From: Paracoccaceae bacterium
Lineage (GTDB): Bacteria > Pseudomonadota > Alphaproteobacteria > Rhodobacterales > Rhodobacteraceae
DNA: 64,000 bases
Direction of reading: 5' to 3'
Assembly (NCBI GenBank): GCA_026709265.1
Contig: JAPOTI010000013.1
Location: 1 to 64,000 of the forward strand
Notes under the pieces: generated by a model
Seen by the model: the letters and a program-made list of their open reading frames with translations, nothing else
What the model was told of the DNA's origin: nothing
Databases searched by the model: none
Translations under genes and position numbers: made by a program
Shown: in pieces, positions 16,299 through 24,313 of the stretch
How positions within the stretch are numbered: the stretch's first letter is position 1
Layout: each line of letters opens with the position of its first letter

Positions 16299-16573
16299 AC
16301 AACGTTAAAGATGGGTGAATATAGGAAAAATGGGTAATGTTCCCCTTTTTCTATTCAGTTGAATGGTCATCAGAAGCGTAAGGGGGTTATCGACCGCACG
16401 TGGAATGGGACAGGCGGAACTTTTGAACCGGGCGGAATTCGGGGTGAAGACTTCCGAATAGAGGATTTACAGCAGAAGTTTGTGGGGTTCGCACAGAATC
16501 CGGTCTGTACGTGCAGCAGAATACGGGGTGTACGCATTGAGCCGGGATTATTGTCGGGTGGGGGATCAGTCTG
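16299..16573. promoter_or_regulatory. AT-rich divergent spacer between the dotB and topoisomerase operons
   Basis: This stretch is AT-rich at its left half and holds the start region for both directions. A possible plus-strand promoter is TTGACG (16284-16289), 17 bases, AAAGAT (16307-16312). A near-perfect inverted repeat, GAAAAATGGG and CCCCTTTTTC (16325-16351, 9 of 10 pairs), follows it closely and could be an operator or a weak terminator. Further right are three imperfect 18-base direct repeats, listed separately. A 71-codon TTG-initiated frame (16359-16574) ends in a TGATG overlap with the topoisomerase, but its codon usage is not coding-like and I do not call it. Confidence 0.4.
16432..16533. 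repeat. Three iteron-like imperfect 18-bp direct repeats
   Basis: Copies are GCGGAATTCGGGGTGAAG (16432-16449), ACAGAATCCGGTCTGTAC (16493-16510) and GCAGAATACGGGGTGTAC (16516-16533). The last two share 14 of 18 bases and lie 23 bases apart start to start, about two helical turns. They sit between a ribbon-helix-helix gene and the topoisomerase start, a place where relaxosome/oriT sites or operators are found in conjugative elements. No nic consensus was recognised. Confidence 0.4.
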
Positions 16574-18853
16574 ATGGGTGACGTCGTGATTTGCGAGAAA
16601 CCGTCGCAGCGGGCCAATCTGATCCGTGCGCTGGGCCGGGATGTCGGCACTGTAGTGGCCGCTCGGGGACATCTCTATGACCTGAAAGAGCCTCAGGAGG
16701 TCCGGGATGACTGGGCACGATGGGGGTTCGATCTGCTCAATCCCGGGGAACCTTATGCCCTGAAATCCCGCACGGGGCGCGGGCTACAGGAGGTCCGGGG
16801 GCGGATCCGGGACGCTCTCAAACATGCATCGCGCGTCGTGATTGCGACCGACTGTGACCGTGAAGGCCACCTGATCGGCATGGAAATCCTGCAAGCCTGC
16901 GGGTATCACGGCCCCGTTTTGCGGGCCATGTTCAATGCGGAAGATACCGATTCCCTGCGTGTTGCCTGGCAGAATTTGCGCCCGGCTGCCGATTACGCGG
17001 GACTTTTGGCCGCAGGGGAAGCCCGCCGCCAAGCCGATCAAATCGTCAATCTGTCGCTCACACGGGCGATCACCAAACAACTCATGGGGGAGACCCGCGG
17101 GGTGCTCGGGATCGGCCGCGTCAAGACACCAACGCTCGGAATCATCTGCCAACGCGAAGAAGAGATCCGCAATTTCCGGTCGGAGATGCGCTGGGCCATT
17201 CGCGCCGATGTGGCGGGCGGGGCGAATCCCGATTGCGAGTTTATCGCCGAATGCCGGATCCTGCCAGGCGATGCGAAAACACCAATCACACGAAAGGAAC
17301 TGGCGGAACGGATTGCCGCGGCCGCACTGAATTGGCAGGGACCTCTGCGGGTGAATACGAAGCGCAGGACGCAGGGGCCGCCACCACCGTTCGATCTTTC
17401 CGGTCTGCAGAAACATATGGCTGCCCGGTTTGGGTGGCCCGCGAAGATGACTGCGGATACGGCACAGCGCATCTATTCGGATGTGCCGTTGATCACTTAT
17501 CCGCGCGGGGATGCCCGCGCCTTCCCCGAAGCGATGGTCGCGGAGATGGCGGCGATGCGCATCGGCTGCGCCGCAATCCTCGGCGAAGCGACAATCGGTG
17601 CGGGCCAGATTCGCCAAGGGGCGCGGGGCATCTTCTCCGACAAACGGCTCGAAGGGGCTTCCCACCACGCCATCGCGCCGAACCCGAAAACCATCGACGA
17701 ATGGCCCCGCCTGATGGTCGGGCTGGGGGATACCGAGACGCGGCTGGCGCGCGAAGTGATGCGGCGGTTCCTGATGGTCACCGACACCGATTGGGTCTTC
17801 GATGCGCAGGACATCTCCTTTGAGGTGCCGACCGAAGACGGGAATGCGCGATTCCGCGCCCGCGGCAAAACCACGATTGAGACCGGGTGGAAACGCTGGG
17901 GTGGGACTGAGACTGCCGCCAATGATGACCGGGAACCGGACAGGACACGGGAGATCGCTCAGACGCTCCCCGATATCCCGGATGGAAGCCAAGGCACCGT
18001 CACACGGACCGGACTGGCGGAGCGACCGACCCGACCGCCGCCACGTTTCTCAGAGGGTGGCATCCTTGAGGCGATGCGCGATGCCTGGACATTCCTGCCT
18101 GATGGTCCCGAAAAGGATCGCCTCAAGGACGCCGGGGGAATCGGGACGCCTGCCACCCGCGATTCCATAATCGCCGGACTGGTGCGCCAGGGACAGGTGA
18201 AACTGGATGGCAAAGGACGATCCGCCCGCTATATGCCGACGGCGCGGGGCTGGACACTCTGGCAGATCCTCGACCGGCATCTCTGTGAGCTGGTCGATCC
18301 TGGCATGACTGCGATCTGGGAAGCGGAGTTTGATGCGCTCGCACAATCCGACGGAGCCGACTGGTGGGACGTCGTGGAAAAGATCGCCGACCGGGCCGCG
18401 ATGCAGATCATGGTCATCCAGACACTGGAGACGGGATGCATTGGACACGTCGACACAAATCAGGATAGTCAGACACACAACCGCGGCAGACGCCGCACAG
18501 AACCACCCGCATCACAAGCATCAGGGAGGCGCGGAATGAGTGGCGACAACACCAATGACACACGGGACATGACGCCCAGTGCGGGGAAACTCGCTTTCCT
18601 GCACCGCCTGTGCGCCCAGACCGGCACAAGCAAGGATCAACTCAAGGCGGGTTGGGACAGTGATTATCGGATCTGCGGCGATGAGATCGACCGTCTGAAG
18701 ACACTGCCGGGTGGCAATCCACCGACCACGAAACAACTGGCCGCCGCAGAACGGGTGGCGGTGCGACTCGGGATCGACCTGCCGGATGCGGTGCGACAGG
18801 ATTTCACCCAATGCTCACAATTTCTCGACGAGCATTTCCGGAGGGAGGGATGA
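16574..18853 (+). CDS. topB: Type IA DNA topoisomerase (TopB/TraE-like)
   Basis: Relaxes or decatenates DNA through a transient 5'-phosphotyrosine bond; conjugative elements often carry their own copy. The N-terminal Toprim domain has EKPSQ near residue 8 and the metal-binding DCDREG at 93-98. The active-site segment is LITYPRGDAR with Tyr309. Family members usually read TYPRTD, so Gly replaces Thr after the Arg. At 759 residues it matches TopB-type length. The C-terminus has no zinc fingers; after a basic linker it ends with a PTTKQLAAAERVAVRLGIDLP motif also echoed in the 10623 gene. The ATG at 16574 has a GGGGGA ribosome-binding site nine bases upstream. The stop overlaps the start of the secretin gene (ATGA). 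Confidence 0.9.
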   Translation: MGDVVICEKPSQRANLIRALGRDVGTVVAARGHLYDLKEPQEVRDDWARWGFDLLNPGEPYALKSRTGRGLQEVRGRIRDALKHASRVVIATDCDREGHLIGMEILQACGYHGPVLRAMFNAEDTDSLRVAWQNLRPAADYAGLLAAGEARRQADQIVNLSLTRAITKQLMGETRGVLGIGRVKTPTLGIICQREEEIRNFRSEMRWAIRADVAGGANPDCEFIAECRILPGDAKTPITRKELAERIAAAALNWQGPLRVNTKRRTQGPPPPFDLSGLQKHMAARFGWPAKMTADTAQRIYSDVPLITYPRGDARAFPEAMVAEMAAMRIGCAAILGEATIGAGQIRQGARGIFSDKRLEGASHHAIAPNPKTIDEWPRLMVGLGDTETRLAREVMRRFLMVTDTDWVFDAQDISFEVPTEDGNARFRARGKTTIETGWKRWGGTETAANDDREPDRTREIAQTLPDIPDGSQGTVTRTGLAERPTRPPPRFSEGGILEAMRDAWTFLPDGPEKDRLKDAGGIGTPATRDSIIAGLVRQGQVKLDGKGRSARYMPTARGWTLWQILDRHLCELVDPGMTAIWEAEFDALAQSDGADWWDVVEKIADRAAMQIMVIQTLETGCIGHVDTNQDSQTHNRGRRRTEPPASQASGRRGMSGDNTNDTRDMTPSAGKLAFLHRLCAQTGTSKDQLKAGWDSDYRICGDEIDRLKTLPGGNPPTTKQLAAAERVAVRLGIDLPDAVRQDFTQCSQFLDEHFRREG

Positions 18854-20880
18854 TCTCGATGATACGGGTGTCCCAGACAACAGCCGCAGGTCTGGCGTTG
18901 CTACTCACCGGCTGCGGGCCCTTCGGCCCGGGCGGCGATTTCACCGAGGAACGCGCCCGGACCGGCGAACGGGTCGATGCCGTGGCCGAGATCGCCCGAA
19001 CGCAACCGGTAGCTGCCCCGGTCAGGCGCTCCGGCAAACCCCATTACGGGAGTGAAGATGCCAGTCTGAAACCACGCACAGACGCGCATCCCAACGGATA
19101 TCCCCTGCCCGCACGACTGCAACAGCGGGACGCCATCGCGGTAACCATCGCGGCCCAACAACCGATCCGTGAGACCGCCAACGTGATCGCAGCCGCCTCC
19201 GGACTGCCGGTGACCGTGATCGACACCCTCACCGCGCCTGACGGTGAGACCCTGGTCGTACCGATCAAAGGCGGGCGACCCATCACCCATGACGGGGCGC
19301 TGGCCGCCCTGCTCGACCGGGTCGCTGGCGAATACAATCTCTTCTGGCGGTTCGACGGACGCCAGATCGTCCTTTCTTCCGTGCGCACCCGGGGCTGGAC
19401 CATCCCGCTCCCCGCCGGATCAGCGACGCTCGCCGCTTCCTCTGGCGGACTGTCAGGCGGGGGGCAGGACCGATCGGTCACGATGTCCACCTCCGCCGAA
19501 CAGGATCCCTGGATCGGTCTGCAGGTCGAACTGGAAGCCTCCGTGCGCCCGCCGGCCACCGTCACGGTGATCCGCGAATCCGGACGGGTGCTGGTGACCG
19601 GACGCCCCTCTGACCTCGAATCGGCCGGGCGGATCGCCGCCGCCTGGACCGAGCTCTACACCCAGCGGATCACCATGGAGATCGGCATCTACGAGATCGA
19701 TGCTTCAAGATCCTCCGAATTTGAACTCGGACTGAAAATGCGCAACGCCTCGGTCGAGGACATGCGGGCGGAACGCGACCATGTCCGGGCGCAGGCGACC
19801 GGGGCGCGCAGCGCGAAGGAAGCCGAAGCCACACAAACCGAACTGGCCGGCCGGGCCGCGCGGACGACCAAGGAAGACGAGGCAAGACTCGTCGCCGCGA
19901 AAGGAGAGGCCGAGGCGGCACAAATCCGGGCGGAATCCGTGGCGGCGTCAAACAAGGCCCGGGATGACACCCGTAAAGCTGTCGCGGATGCGGAAATCAA
20001 GGTCAGGGAAGCTGCGGCCAAACTTGCGGGAGCCACCACCGAACAGCGGGCCCAGGCCCTGGCCGACAAAGTGAGGGCCGATGCCGAACTTGTGGCGGCA
20101 CGACAGGAAGACGTTCGGGCCCAGGCGGCAGCCGGGACAGTCTCGGATGTCGCTGAACAGCGTGCGGAAGCCGCCATCAATGAAGGCTCCCTCGAAGCCG
20201 CCAAGTTACGCAATGAGGGACGGGCGGCATTGGCGGAAGCCACGCGGGCGGCGGCTGTCCTGCGCGGTGACGGGGCATCGGCAGAAGCGGAGATCCTGCG
20301 CAACGAATTGGCACCCGCCGTCGCGGTCAATCTGCCCGGCGCGGGCGAAGCCTCGATCATCGATGTGATTTCCGGGCGACGATTGCAGCTCGACCTGAAA
20401 GCCCTCGCCGACAATTCCTCTGTCCTGGCCTATCGGACCGCACGGACCGCCGTGCAATCCGGCGTGCCCGCCCCGATCATCCTGACCCGCCAGCACGATT
20501 TCCTGGCGGGGCGCGAAACCACGGAGGAAGGTGGTGTCAGCGAGTCACGGGAATCCGTGGATTCGGGCCTGTCCCTGCACCTGCTGCCGCGGCTCGTGCC
20601 GACCGGAAGCAGCCATGATGTGCAGCTCAGCCTCAACTTGATGCAGAACAACCTGATCGCGATCAATGCGTGCGGGACGATCGAATGCCCGCAGACCGAA
20701 AGCCGCATGATCTCCTCGCAGCTGCTGCTCAAGCCCGGGGAGACGCTGGTCCTCTCGGGCTACGAACAGGACCGGGTCCAGACCGGGGGCGGCAGCGGCC
20801 TCCTCTATACCGGTCGGAAGGGTGAGAGCAATCGCACCGCCCTCGTGGTCATCGTGCGCGTCGGGCTGACGGCGGCGTGA
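18850..20880 (+). CDS. pilN: PilN-type secretin lipoprotein with a large coiled-coil insert
   Basis: Outer-membrane secretin of a type IVb pilus. I choose the ATG at 18850 (or 18859) over the tracked 18811 because it follows GGAGGGAGG, overlaps the topoisomerase stop and places the lipobox LLLTGC about 20 residues from the start. Next come secretin N-domains (ASGLPVTVIDT, GALAALLDRVAGEYNLFWRF) and RITMEIGIYEIDASRSSEFEL. About residues 300-490 are then almost purely Ala/Glu/Arg/Lys-rich predicted coiled coil, inserted where PilN proteins have a short loop. The secretin beta domain resumes with RRLQLDLKALAD and GLSLHLLPRL and ends with LLKPGETLVLSGYEQD. The protein is about 676 residues against roughly 560 for usual PilN, the difference matching the insert. 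Confidence 0.85.
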   Translation: MISMIRVSQTTAAGLALLLTGCGPFGPGGDFTEERARTGERVDAVAEIARTQPVAAPVRRSGKPHYGSEDASLKPRTDAHPNGYPLPARLQQRDAIAVTIAAQQPIRETANVIAAASGLPVTVIDTLTAPDGETLVVPIKGGRPITHDGALAALLDRVAGEYNLFWRFDGRQIVLSSVRTRGWTIPLPAGSATLAASSGGLSGGGQDRSVTMSTSAEQDPWIGLQVELEASVRPPATVTVIRESGRVLVTGRPSDLESAGRIAAAWTELYTQRITMEIGIYEIDASRSSEFELGLKMRNASVEDMRAERDHVRAQATGARSAKEAEATQTELAGRAARTTKEDEARLVAAKGEAEAAQIRAESVAASNKARDDTRKAVADAEIKVREAAAKLAGATTEQRAQALADKVRADAELVAARQEDVRAQAAAGTVSDVAEQRAEAAINEGSLEAAKLRNEGRAALAEATRAAAVLRGDGASAEAEILRNELAPAVAVNLPGAGEASIIDVISGRRLQLDLKALADNSSVLAYRTARTAVQSGVPAPIILTRQHDFLAGRETTEEGGVSESRESVDSGLSLHLLPRLVPTGSSHDVQLSLNLMQNNLIAINACGTIECPQTESRMISSQLLLKPGETLVLSGYEQDRVQTGGGSGLLYTGRKGESNRTALVVIVRVGLTAA

Positions 20881-20883
20881 GGA

Positions 20884-21345
20884 ATGGCACGGGCGATGGA
20901 CCCTGAGACGATGGAGACAGTTGATCAGGAGTTTGTGCACGATACCGGATTTGCAAAGCACCGCCAGATCGGGCTGACGATTCACCAGATGGCCGAGATC
21001 TATTTTGACAAGTGTCTTGAGCAGGTGGCACGTGCCAGATCAATCTCCACGGGTCAGACAGGAAATCCGCGTGACGAGGTCGCGGCGATCGCGAAGGCCA
21101 CCAAGCTGGCCAGGGACTGGCGGTGGGAATGCGGAAGTGACGAACTGACCTATCGGATAATTGAGATGTGGATGGATTCCGCTTTTTCGGAGAGCAGCAG
21201 GTCTATCCACGACGATCGCATGGGCAAAAACGACGACAGCCCGCGGATGGAGGCATGCGGGATGGGTCAACAGGCTTGTGAACTGGGACGCAGATTCTGG
21301 ATATCCAGAATCTTCTGGCCGGCAGGACAGCGGGCCGATGGCTGA
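20884..21345 (+). CDS. Hypothetical protein, 153 aa
   Basis: It starts three bases after the secretin stop and its end overlaps the next start by eight bases, so it belongs to the same transcript. The first 110 residues are helical (IHQMAEIYFDKCLEQVARAR, AAIAKATKLARDWRWECG); the last 40 look poorly conserved. There is no signal peptide or membrane helix. I recognise no family. Several in-frame ATGs near the 5' end (20884, 20896, 20911) leave the exact start open. Confidence 0.5.
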   Translation: MARAMDPETMETVDQEFVHDTGFAKHRQIGLTIHQMAEIYFDKCLEQVARARSISTGQTGNPRDEVAAIAKATKLARDWRWECGSDELTYRIIEMWMDSAFSESSRSIHDDRMGKNDDSPRMEACGMGQQACELGRRFWISRIFWPAGQRADG

Positions 21346-21886
21346 GGACAAGGATTCCGACATGATGGCGAACACGGACCAACTCAACGAAGCGCGGGAC
21401 CGGCTGGACGCATTCCTCTCCTCGTTCCGGATGAACCACCTGCCCCCCGACGCTATCGCCACCGCGCTGCTTGAGGCGGCGGCGCGCCTGGACTCCAGGG
21501 ACAGCGAGATCGGAGCGACACCCGGGGCCGAGACCCCTAGCGAAACACCCGGAGGCGCACGGGCGGCAACATCCCCCACACCCGCCCAGCGGCGCACCGC
21601 GGCCGGTGAGATCACCGACACGCTGACCAACGCGATCCGGCTCATCGGGGCCGTCCTCAGGACCCTCCCCCCGATCCGGGGGAATAGTGTCAACGGGGAC
21701 AGCCTGGATCCGAGCTGGTGGCGCAAAGAGATCCGCAGCCTGATCTTCCTGACGACACGGACCGTGCAGGCCCGTCAGGCGGCAGGGTTGGATCCCCTTG
21801 ATATCGATTCGCTCTTCATGGTCTGGGAACAGATTGATGACATCATCCCGGACCGGGATGAGACGCGGGGTGGTGCGGATGCCTGA
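21338..21886 (+). CDS. Hypothetical helical protein, 182 aa
   Basis: I use the ATG at 21338, which overlaps the preceding stop by eight bases, rather than the tracked 21161. The product is cytoplasmic and mostly helical: RLDAFLSSFRMNHLPPDAIA near the start, a Pro/Thr/Ala-rich linker, and a C-terminal helical part with WWRKEIRSLIFLTTRTVQAR. The N-terminal helix pair weakly resembles the repeated domain in the next genes (22227 and 22581). No known family. Confidence 0.5.
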   Translation: MAEDKDSDMMANTDQLNEARDRLDAFLSSFRMNHLPPDAIATALLEAAARLDSRDSEIGATPGAETPSETPGGARAATSPTPAQRRTAAGEITDTLTNAIRLIGAVLRTLPPIRGNSVNGDSLDPSWWRKEIRSLIFLTTRTVQARQAAGLDPLDIDSLFMVWEQIDDIIPDRDETRGGADA

Positions 21887-22056
21887 CTCCATCCGGAAAC
21901 CCGCCACCCGTCCGGCAGGCACACGTCGCGTCAAGGGCGATTTATTGCAAACCTCAAGGATTCGCAGTGGGCTGCTTCTGCCCCCTCAAAACACGTGATG
22001 GCATCCCAGCGGCGCGGAATCGGCCTCTGACGCAGACTGGTGGGGACAAGGAAGGT

Positions 22057-22230
22057 GTGACTGCGCCGGATCCATGGGGGATTCCCGACCGGGCGACGAT
22101 CCAGCGTCCTCGCCCCCGCGGTGAACGCCGCGCCGCCTTGCGGGATCGCCACCATCTCAAACGACTCTGTGAAGAGATCCAGCGACGCGGGCGGGTGACC
22201 CCGAAACCCCGCGGGACACCCCGGAGATGA
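22057..22230 (+). CDS. Small basic hypothetical protein, 57 aa
   Basis: A short Arg-rich ORF, starting at a GTG preceded by AAGGAAG, whose stop overlaps the next ATG (ATGA). Its content is mostly a basic helix (RAALRDRHHLKRLCEEIQRR). The same frame can be opened farther upstream at 21967 (GTG). The coupling to the next gene is the main support. The 170 bases before it, back to 21887, hold no convincing gene. Confidence 0.4.
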   Translation: MTAPDPWGIPDRATIQRPRPRGERRAALRDRHHLKRLCEEIQRRGRVTPKPRGTPRR

Positions 22231-22550
22231 ACCGGGACACCCGCAATGATCGCGCGGCGGCGACCCGGGCCCAGACAGAGCAGGCTGACGTACGGCTGCG
22301 CACGTTGATTGCCACCGGCGCGTTCGACGGGATGGCCAGCACGGCGGTGGCCTGCGGATTCCTCGAATGGGCGGCACGATTCCTCGGCGTCGGACTCGCC
22401 GGGGCCGATGACGACCAGACCCGCGTGATGCTGGAACAGTTGTTCGTGGACTTCGCCGCGAAGACCGCTGCGGCCCAAGAGGCGCGCCGCGACGCGCTCC
22501 AACAGACTGATGGGGCGCAGGCTCCCGTCGCGAGTCACCGCATTCACTGA
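22227..22550 (+). CDS. Single-copy member of a repeated helical domain, 107 aa
   Basis: No known family. Residues 20-80 (RLRTLIATGAFDGMASTAV, then EWAARFL...DDDQTRVMLEQLF) align by eye with both halves of the protein encoded by the next gene. These genes therefore form a small tandem family in the element: one domain here, two there. There is no signal peptide. The ATGA overlap with the upstream basic ORF and the 30-base gap to the next gene indicate a common transcript. Confidence 0.55.
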   Translation: MNRDTRNDRAAATRAQTEQADVRLRTLIATGAFDGMASTAVACGFLEWAARFLGVGLAGADDDQTRVMLEQLFVDFAAKTAAAQEARRDALQQTDGAQAPVASHRIH

Positions 22551-22580
22551 CACGGGCAGCAGATCCGGAGGCGAGAAACG

Positions 22581-23207
22581 ATGACAAAACAGGACGGACA
22601 CAGGGAGAGCGGGCGCAGCGATGAGGTTTATCACCGCCTTGCCGCATTGATCATGTCGGGCCCGTTTGATGAGTTTTGCAACCGGGAGGTCCTCATCGGC
22701 ACCCTGGCCCTGGCTGCCGTGTCCCTGCAGACCGAAGTGGACAAGGGCGGGGCGGACCCGCAGGGTGAGACCGAACTGTCCCAGCTCGAAGCACAATTCG
22801 ACGCTCTGGTGCAGGCGGTGCGGCGCTGTCTGCCGCCGGAGCCACGCGCGGGGGCGACGGACCCGACCTCATCCGATGACGCGGCGGGGGACGATGATGC
22901 ACACCCGGCCCCGCAACCCTCCGCAGAGCGGATCCTGCTGGAGGGCGACGCGGTCAATTCTGCCTATCAGAACCTGACGCAACTGATCAGGGGACCCGAA
23001 ATGATTGATGTGCCCCGACCCGCCCTGCCCGGTGCGGTCCTGCATCTCGCCGCCGCGCTGTTTGCCGGTCGCCTGGTGCAGGAGACAGATGACCAGATCG
23101 ACGCGGATGTGGCCTATCTCGGCGCGATCTTCCGGCAGATGGTGATCGCGCAACTCGGCCTCGCACGGCTGCACGCGGCGGAGCCGGCCAGCAAGGCCAT
23201 GAACTGA
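22581..23207 (+). CDS. Two-domain paralogue of the preceding gene, 208 aa
   Basis: The protein contains the same helical unit twice, separated by a Pro/Asp/Ala linker: residues 16-80 (YHRLAALIMSGPFDEFCN ... LSQLEAQFDALV) and 130-195 (YQNLTQLIRGPEMIDVPR ... YLGAIFRQMVIAQ). Both resemble the unit in the 22227 product. It starts at an ATG ten bases after GGAGGCG. It is predicted soluble. The function is unknown; position inside a pilus operon suggests an assembly chaperone or structural adaptor, but that is only context. Confidence 0.6.
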   Translation: MTKQDGHRESGRSDEVYHRLAALIMSGPFDEFCNREVLIGTLALAAVSLQTEVDKGGADPQGETELSQLEAQFDALVQAVRRCLPPEPRAGATDPTSSDDAAGDDDAHPAPQPSAERILLEGDAVNSAYQNLTQLIRGPEMIDVPRPALPGAVLHLAAALFAGRLVQETDDQIDADVAYLGAIFRQMVIAQLGLARLHAAEPASKAMN

Positions 23208-23224
23208 GAGGCACACCGATTGAG

Positions 23225-23671
23225 ATGCCGGACACGGAGCGCCTGCGGAGTCATTCAATGGCACGTCCCTCCATGAGACGCGGACATGCAAGTCTGGCCG
23301 GGGTGGGACTGGCACTGGCCCTGCTCCTCACCCCGCCGAACCCGCCTGTTGCCCGGGCGGACACGATCACCCCTCTCACGCATGAGACACGCCGGGGCGC
23401 CGATGCAGCCGAACGCCAGGCGGTGTCCGATCCGGATTTCCTGGGGACCGCACGGGGCGGTGTCTGGTCGTGGGGACAGATGCGGATCGTGATCGCCGAG
23501 GACGCCCTCAATTGCGGCTGGCGGGGCGAGGTCTGCCCTTTCGTGCTCCTCGCACCTGATGGGCAGATCCGGGTGCGGGGCACTGCCCGGATGCGCCCGT
23601 GGATCGCCGGGGCGACCCTGCGCTGGATCGGGGCCGACGGCACGGTGCAGATCGCGGCCCCGCGTGAATGA
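23225..23671 (+). CDS. Putative periplasmic protein, 148 aa
   Basis: An N-terminal signal peptide is evident (LAGVGLALALLLTPPNPPVARA before DTITP). The mature part is about 100 residues, strand-rich, with two Cys (NCGWRGEVCPF) that could form a disulfide. The tracked start gives a long leader; an ATG at 23258 with CGGAG upstream would give a normal 35-residue signal peptide. Its position downstream of pilN suggests a small periplasmic pilus-assembly factor in the place of PilP, but I see no PilP motif. Confidence 0.5.
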   Translation: MPDTERLRSHSMARPSMRRGHASLAGVGLALALLLTPPNPPVARADTITPLTHETRRGADAAERQAVSDPDFLGTARGGVWSWGQMRIVIAEDALNCGWRGEVCPFVLLAPDGQIRVRGTARMRPWIAGATLRWIGADGTVQIAAPRE

Positions 23672-23813
23672 CATGACCCGATTTGTGTGTGTGGCATCAG
23701 TTTCAGGACAGATCTCGCACGCAGCTTTCTGCGTAGCGAGGCAAATCACCGATGACATTGCCGCGCCCTTATGCTACATATCATCCACACAATCACACCA
23801 GGCGAATTCACCA

Positions 23814-24077
23814 ATGTCACATCCGAATCCGGCGGCCCGTGCCGCCGCCGACAGCAAACTCCAGGCGCTCAGGAATCTGGGCGCAGGACCCGGAAAATCC
23901 GCGGATTACACGCAGGGCTGGGACGACGCCGTCACCGTCTTTTCCACCGTGCTGCTGGAGATCAAGTTCAACAAGACGAAGCGCCCCAGCGCCATGCAGC
24001 GCCTGCGGCACCTCTCCGCCCGCTCCCGCCAGCGACAGGCCGACCGTGCGGCACACGCAGCGGAGAGCATCGGCTGA
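23814..24077 (+). CDS. Small basic hypothetical protein, 87 aa
   Basis: I use the ATG at 23814 (MSHPNPAARAAAD), not the tracked 23559, which would overlap the upstream gene. The product is helical and basic (LLEIKFNKTKRPSAMQRL, then an Arg/Ala tail), with YTQGWDDAVTVFSTVL as the most ordered-looking segment. About 140 bases of less GC-rich sequence precede it, which may hold an internal promoter. No family recognised. Confidence 0.45.
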   Translation: MSHPNPAARAAADSKLQALRNLGAGPGKSADYTQGWDDAVTVFSTVLLEIKFNKTKRPSAMQRLRHLSARSRQRQADRAAHAAESIG

Positions 24078-24091
24078 CACGGTGTCTGACG

Positions 24092-24304
24092 ATGCTACCT
24101 GACAGATCAGGCGCACCCCCGATACGGCCGGTGGCCCCCGCGGGCGAGAGAACCTGTCGTGTCTGTGGCTGCTGGGAGTTCGTGGCCTGCTGGGACGACA
24201 CGCTCGGGGGCCTGCTGGTAGGTCGCACCCGACCTGTGTGCGCATTGCGCCGCCGCGATGCCGGATATGCAACCCCGTGCCTGAGCCGCAAGAAGGGCCG
24301 ATGA
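24092..24304 (+). pseudogene. Cys-rich zinc-ribbon-like gene broken by a frameshift and a stop
   Basis: The readable frame begins with a CRVCGC pair (TCRVCGCWEFVACWDD) typical of small mobile-element proteins that end in a second Cys pair (pattern C-W-x-V-x-x-DLC-x-x-C). In this frame the second half is nonsense (GGLLVGRTRPVCALRRRD). In the next frame, after a run of five G at 24205-24209, the expected end is present: GCC TGC TGG TAG GTC GCA CCC GAC CTG TGT GCG ... reading ACW*VAPDLCAHC. The gene thus seems to carry one frameshift in the G-run plus one TGG-to-TAG-type stop. A sequencing error could explain the frameshift but not both. Confidence 0.45.
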
Positions 24305-24313
24305 GCCTCCTCC

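Noticed and set aside
16359-16574. 71-codon TTG-initiated ORF ending in a TGATG overlap with the topoisomerase
   Set aside because: The overlap is suggestive, but the frame runs through iteron-like repeats, has non-coding codon usage and lacks a ribosome-binding site.
16784-17992. 402-codon minus-strand ORF inside the topoisomerase
   Set aside because: Antisense of a clear type IA topoisomerase.
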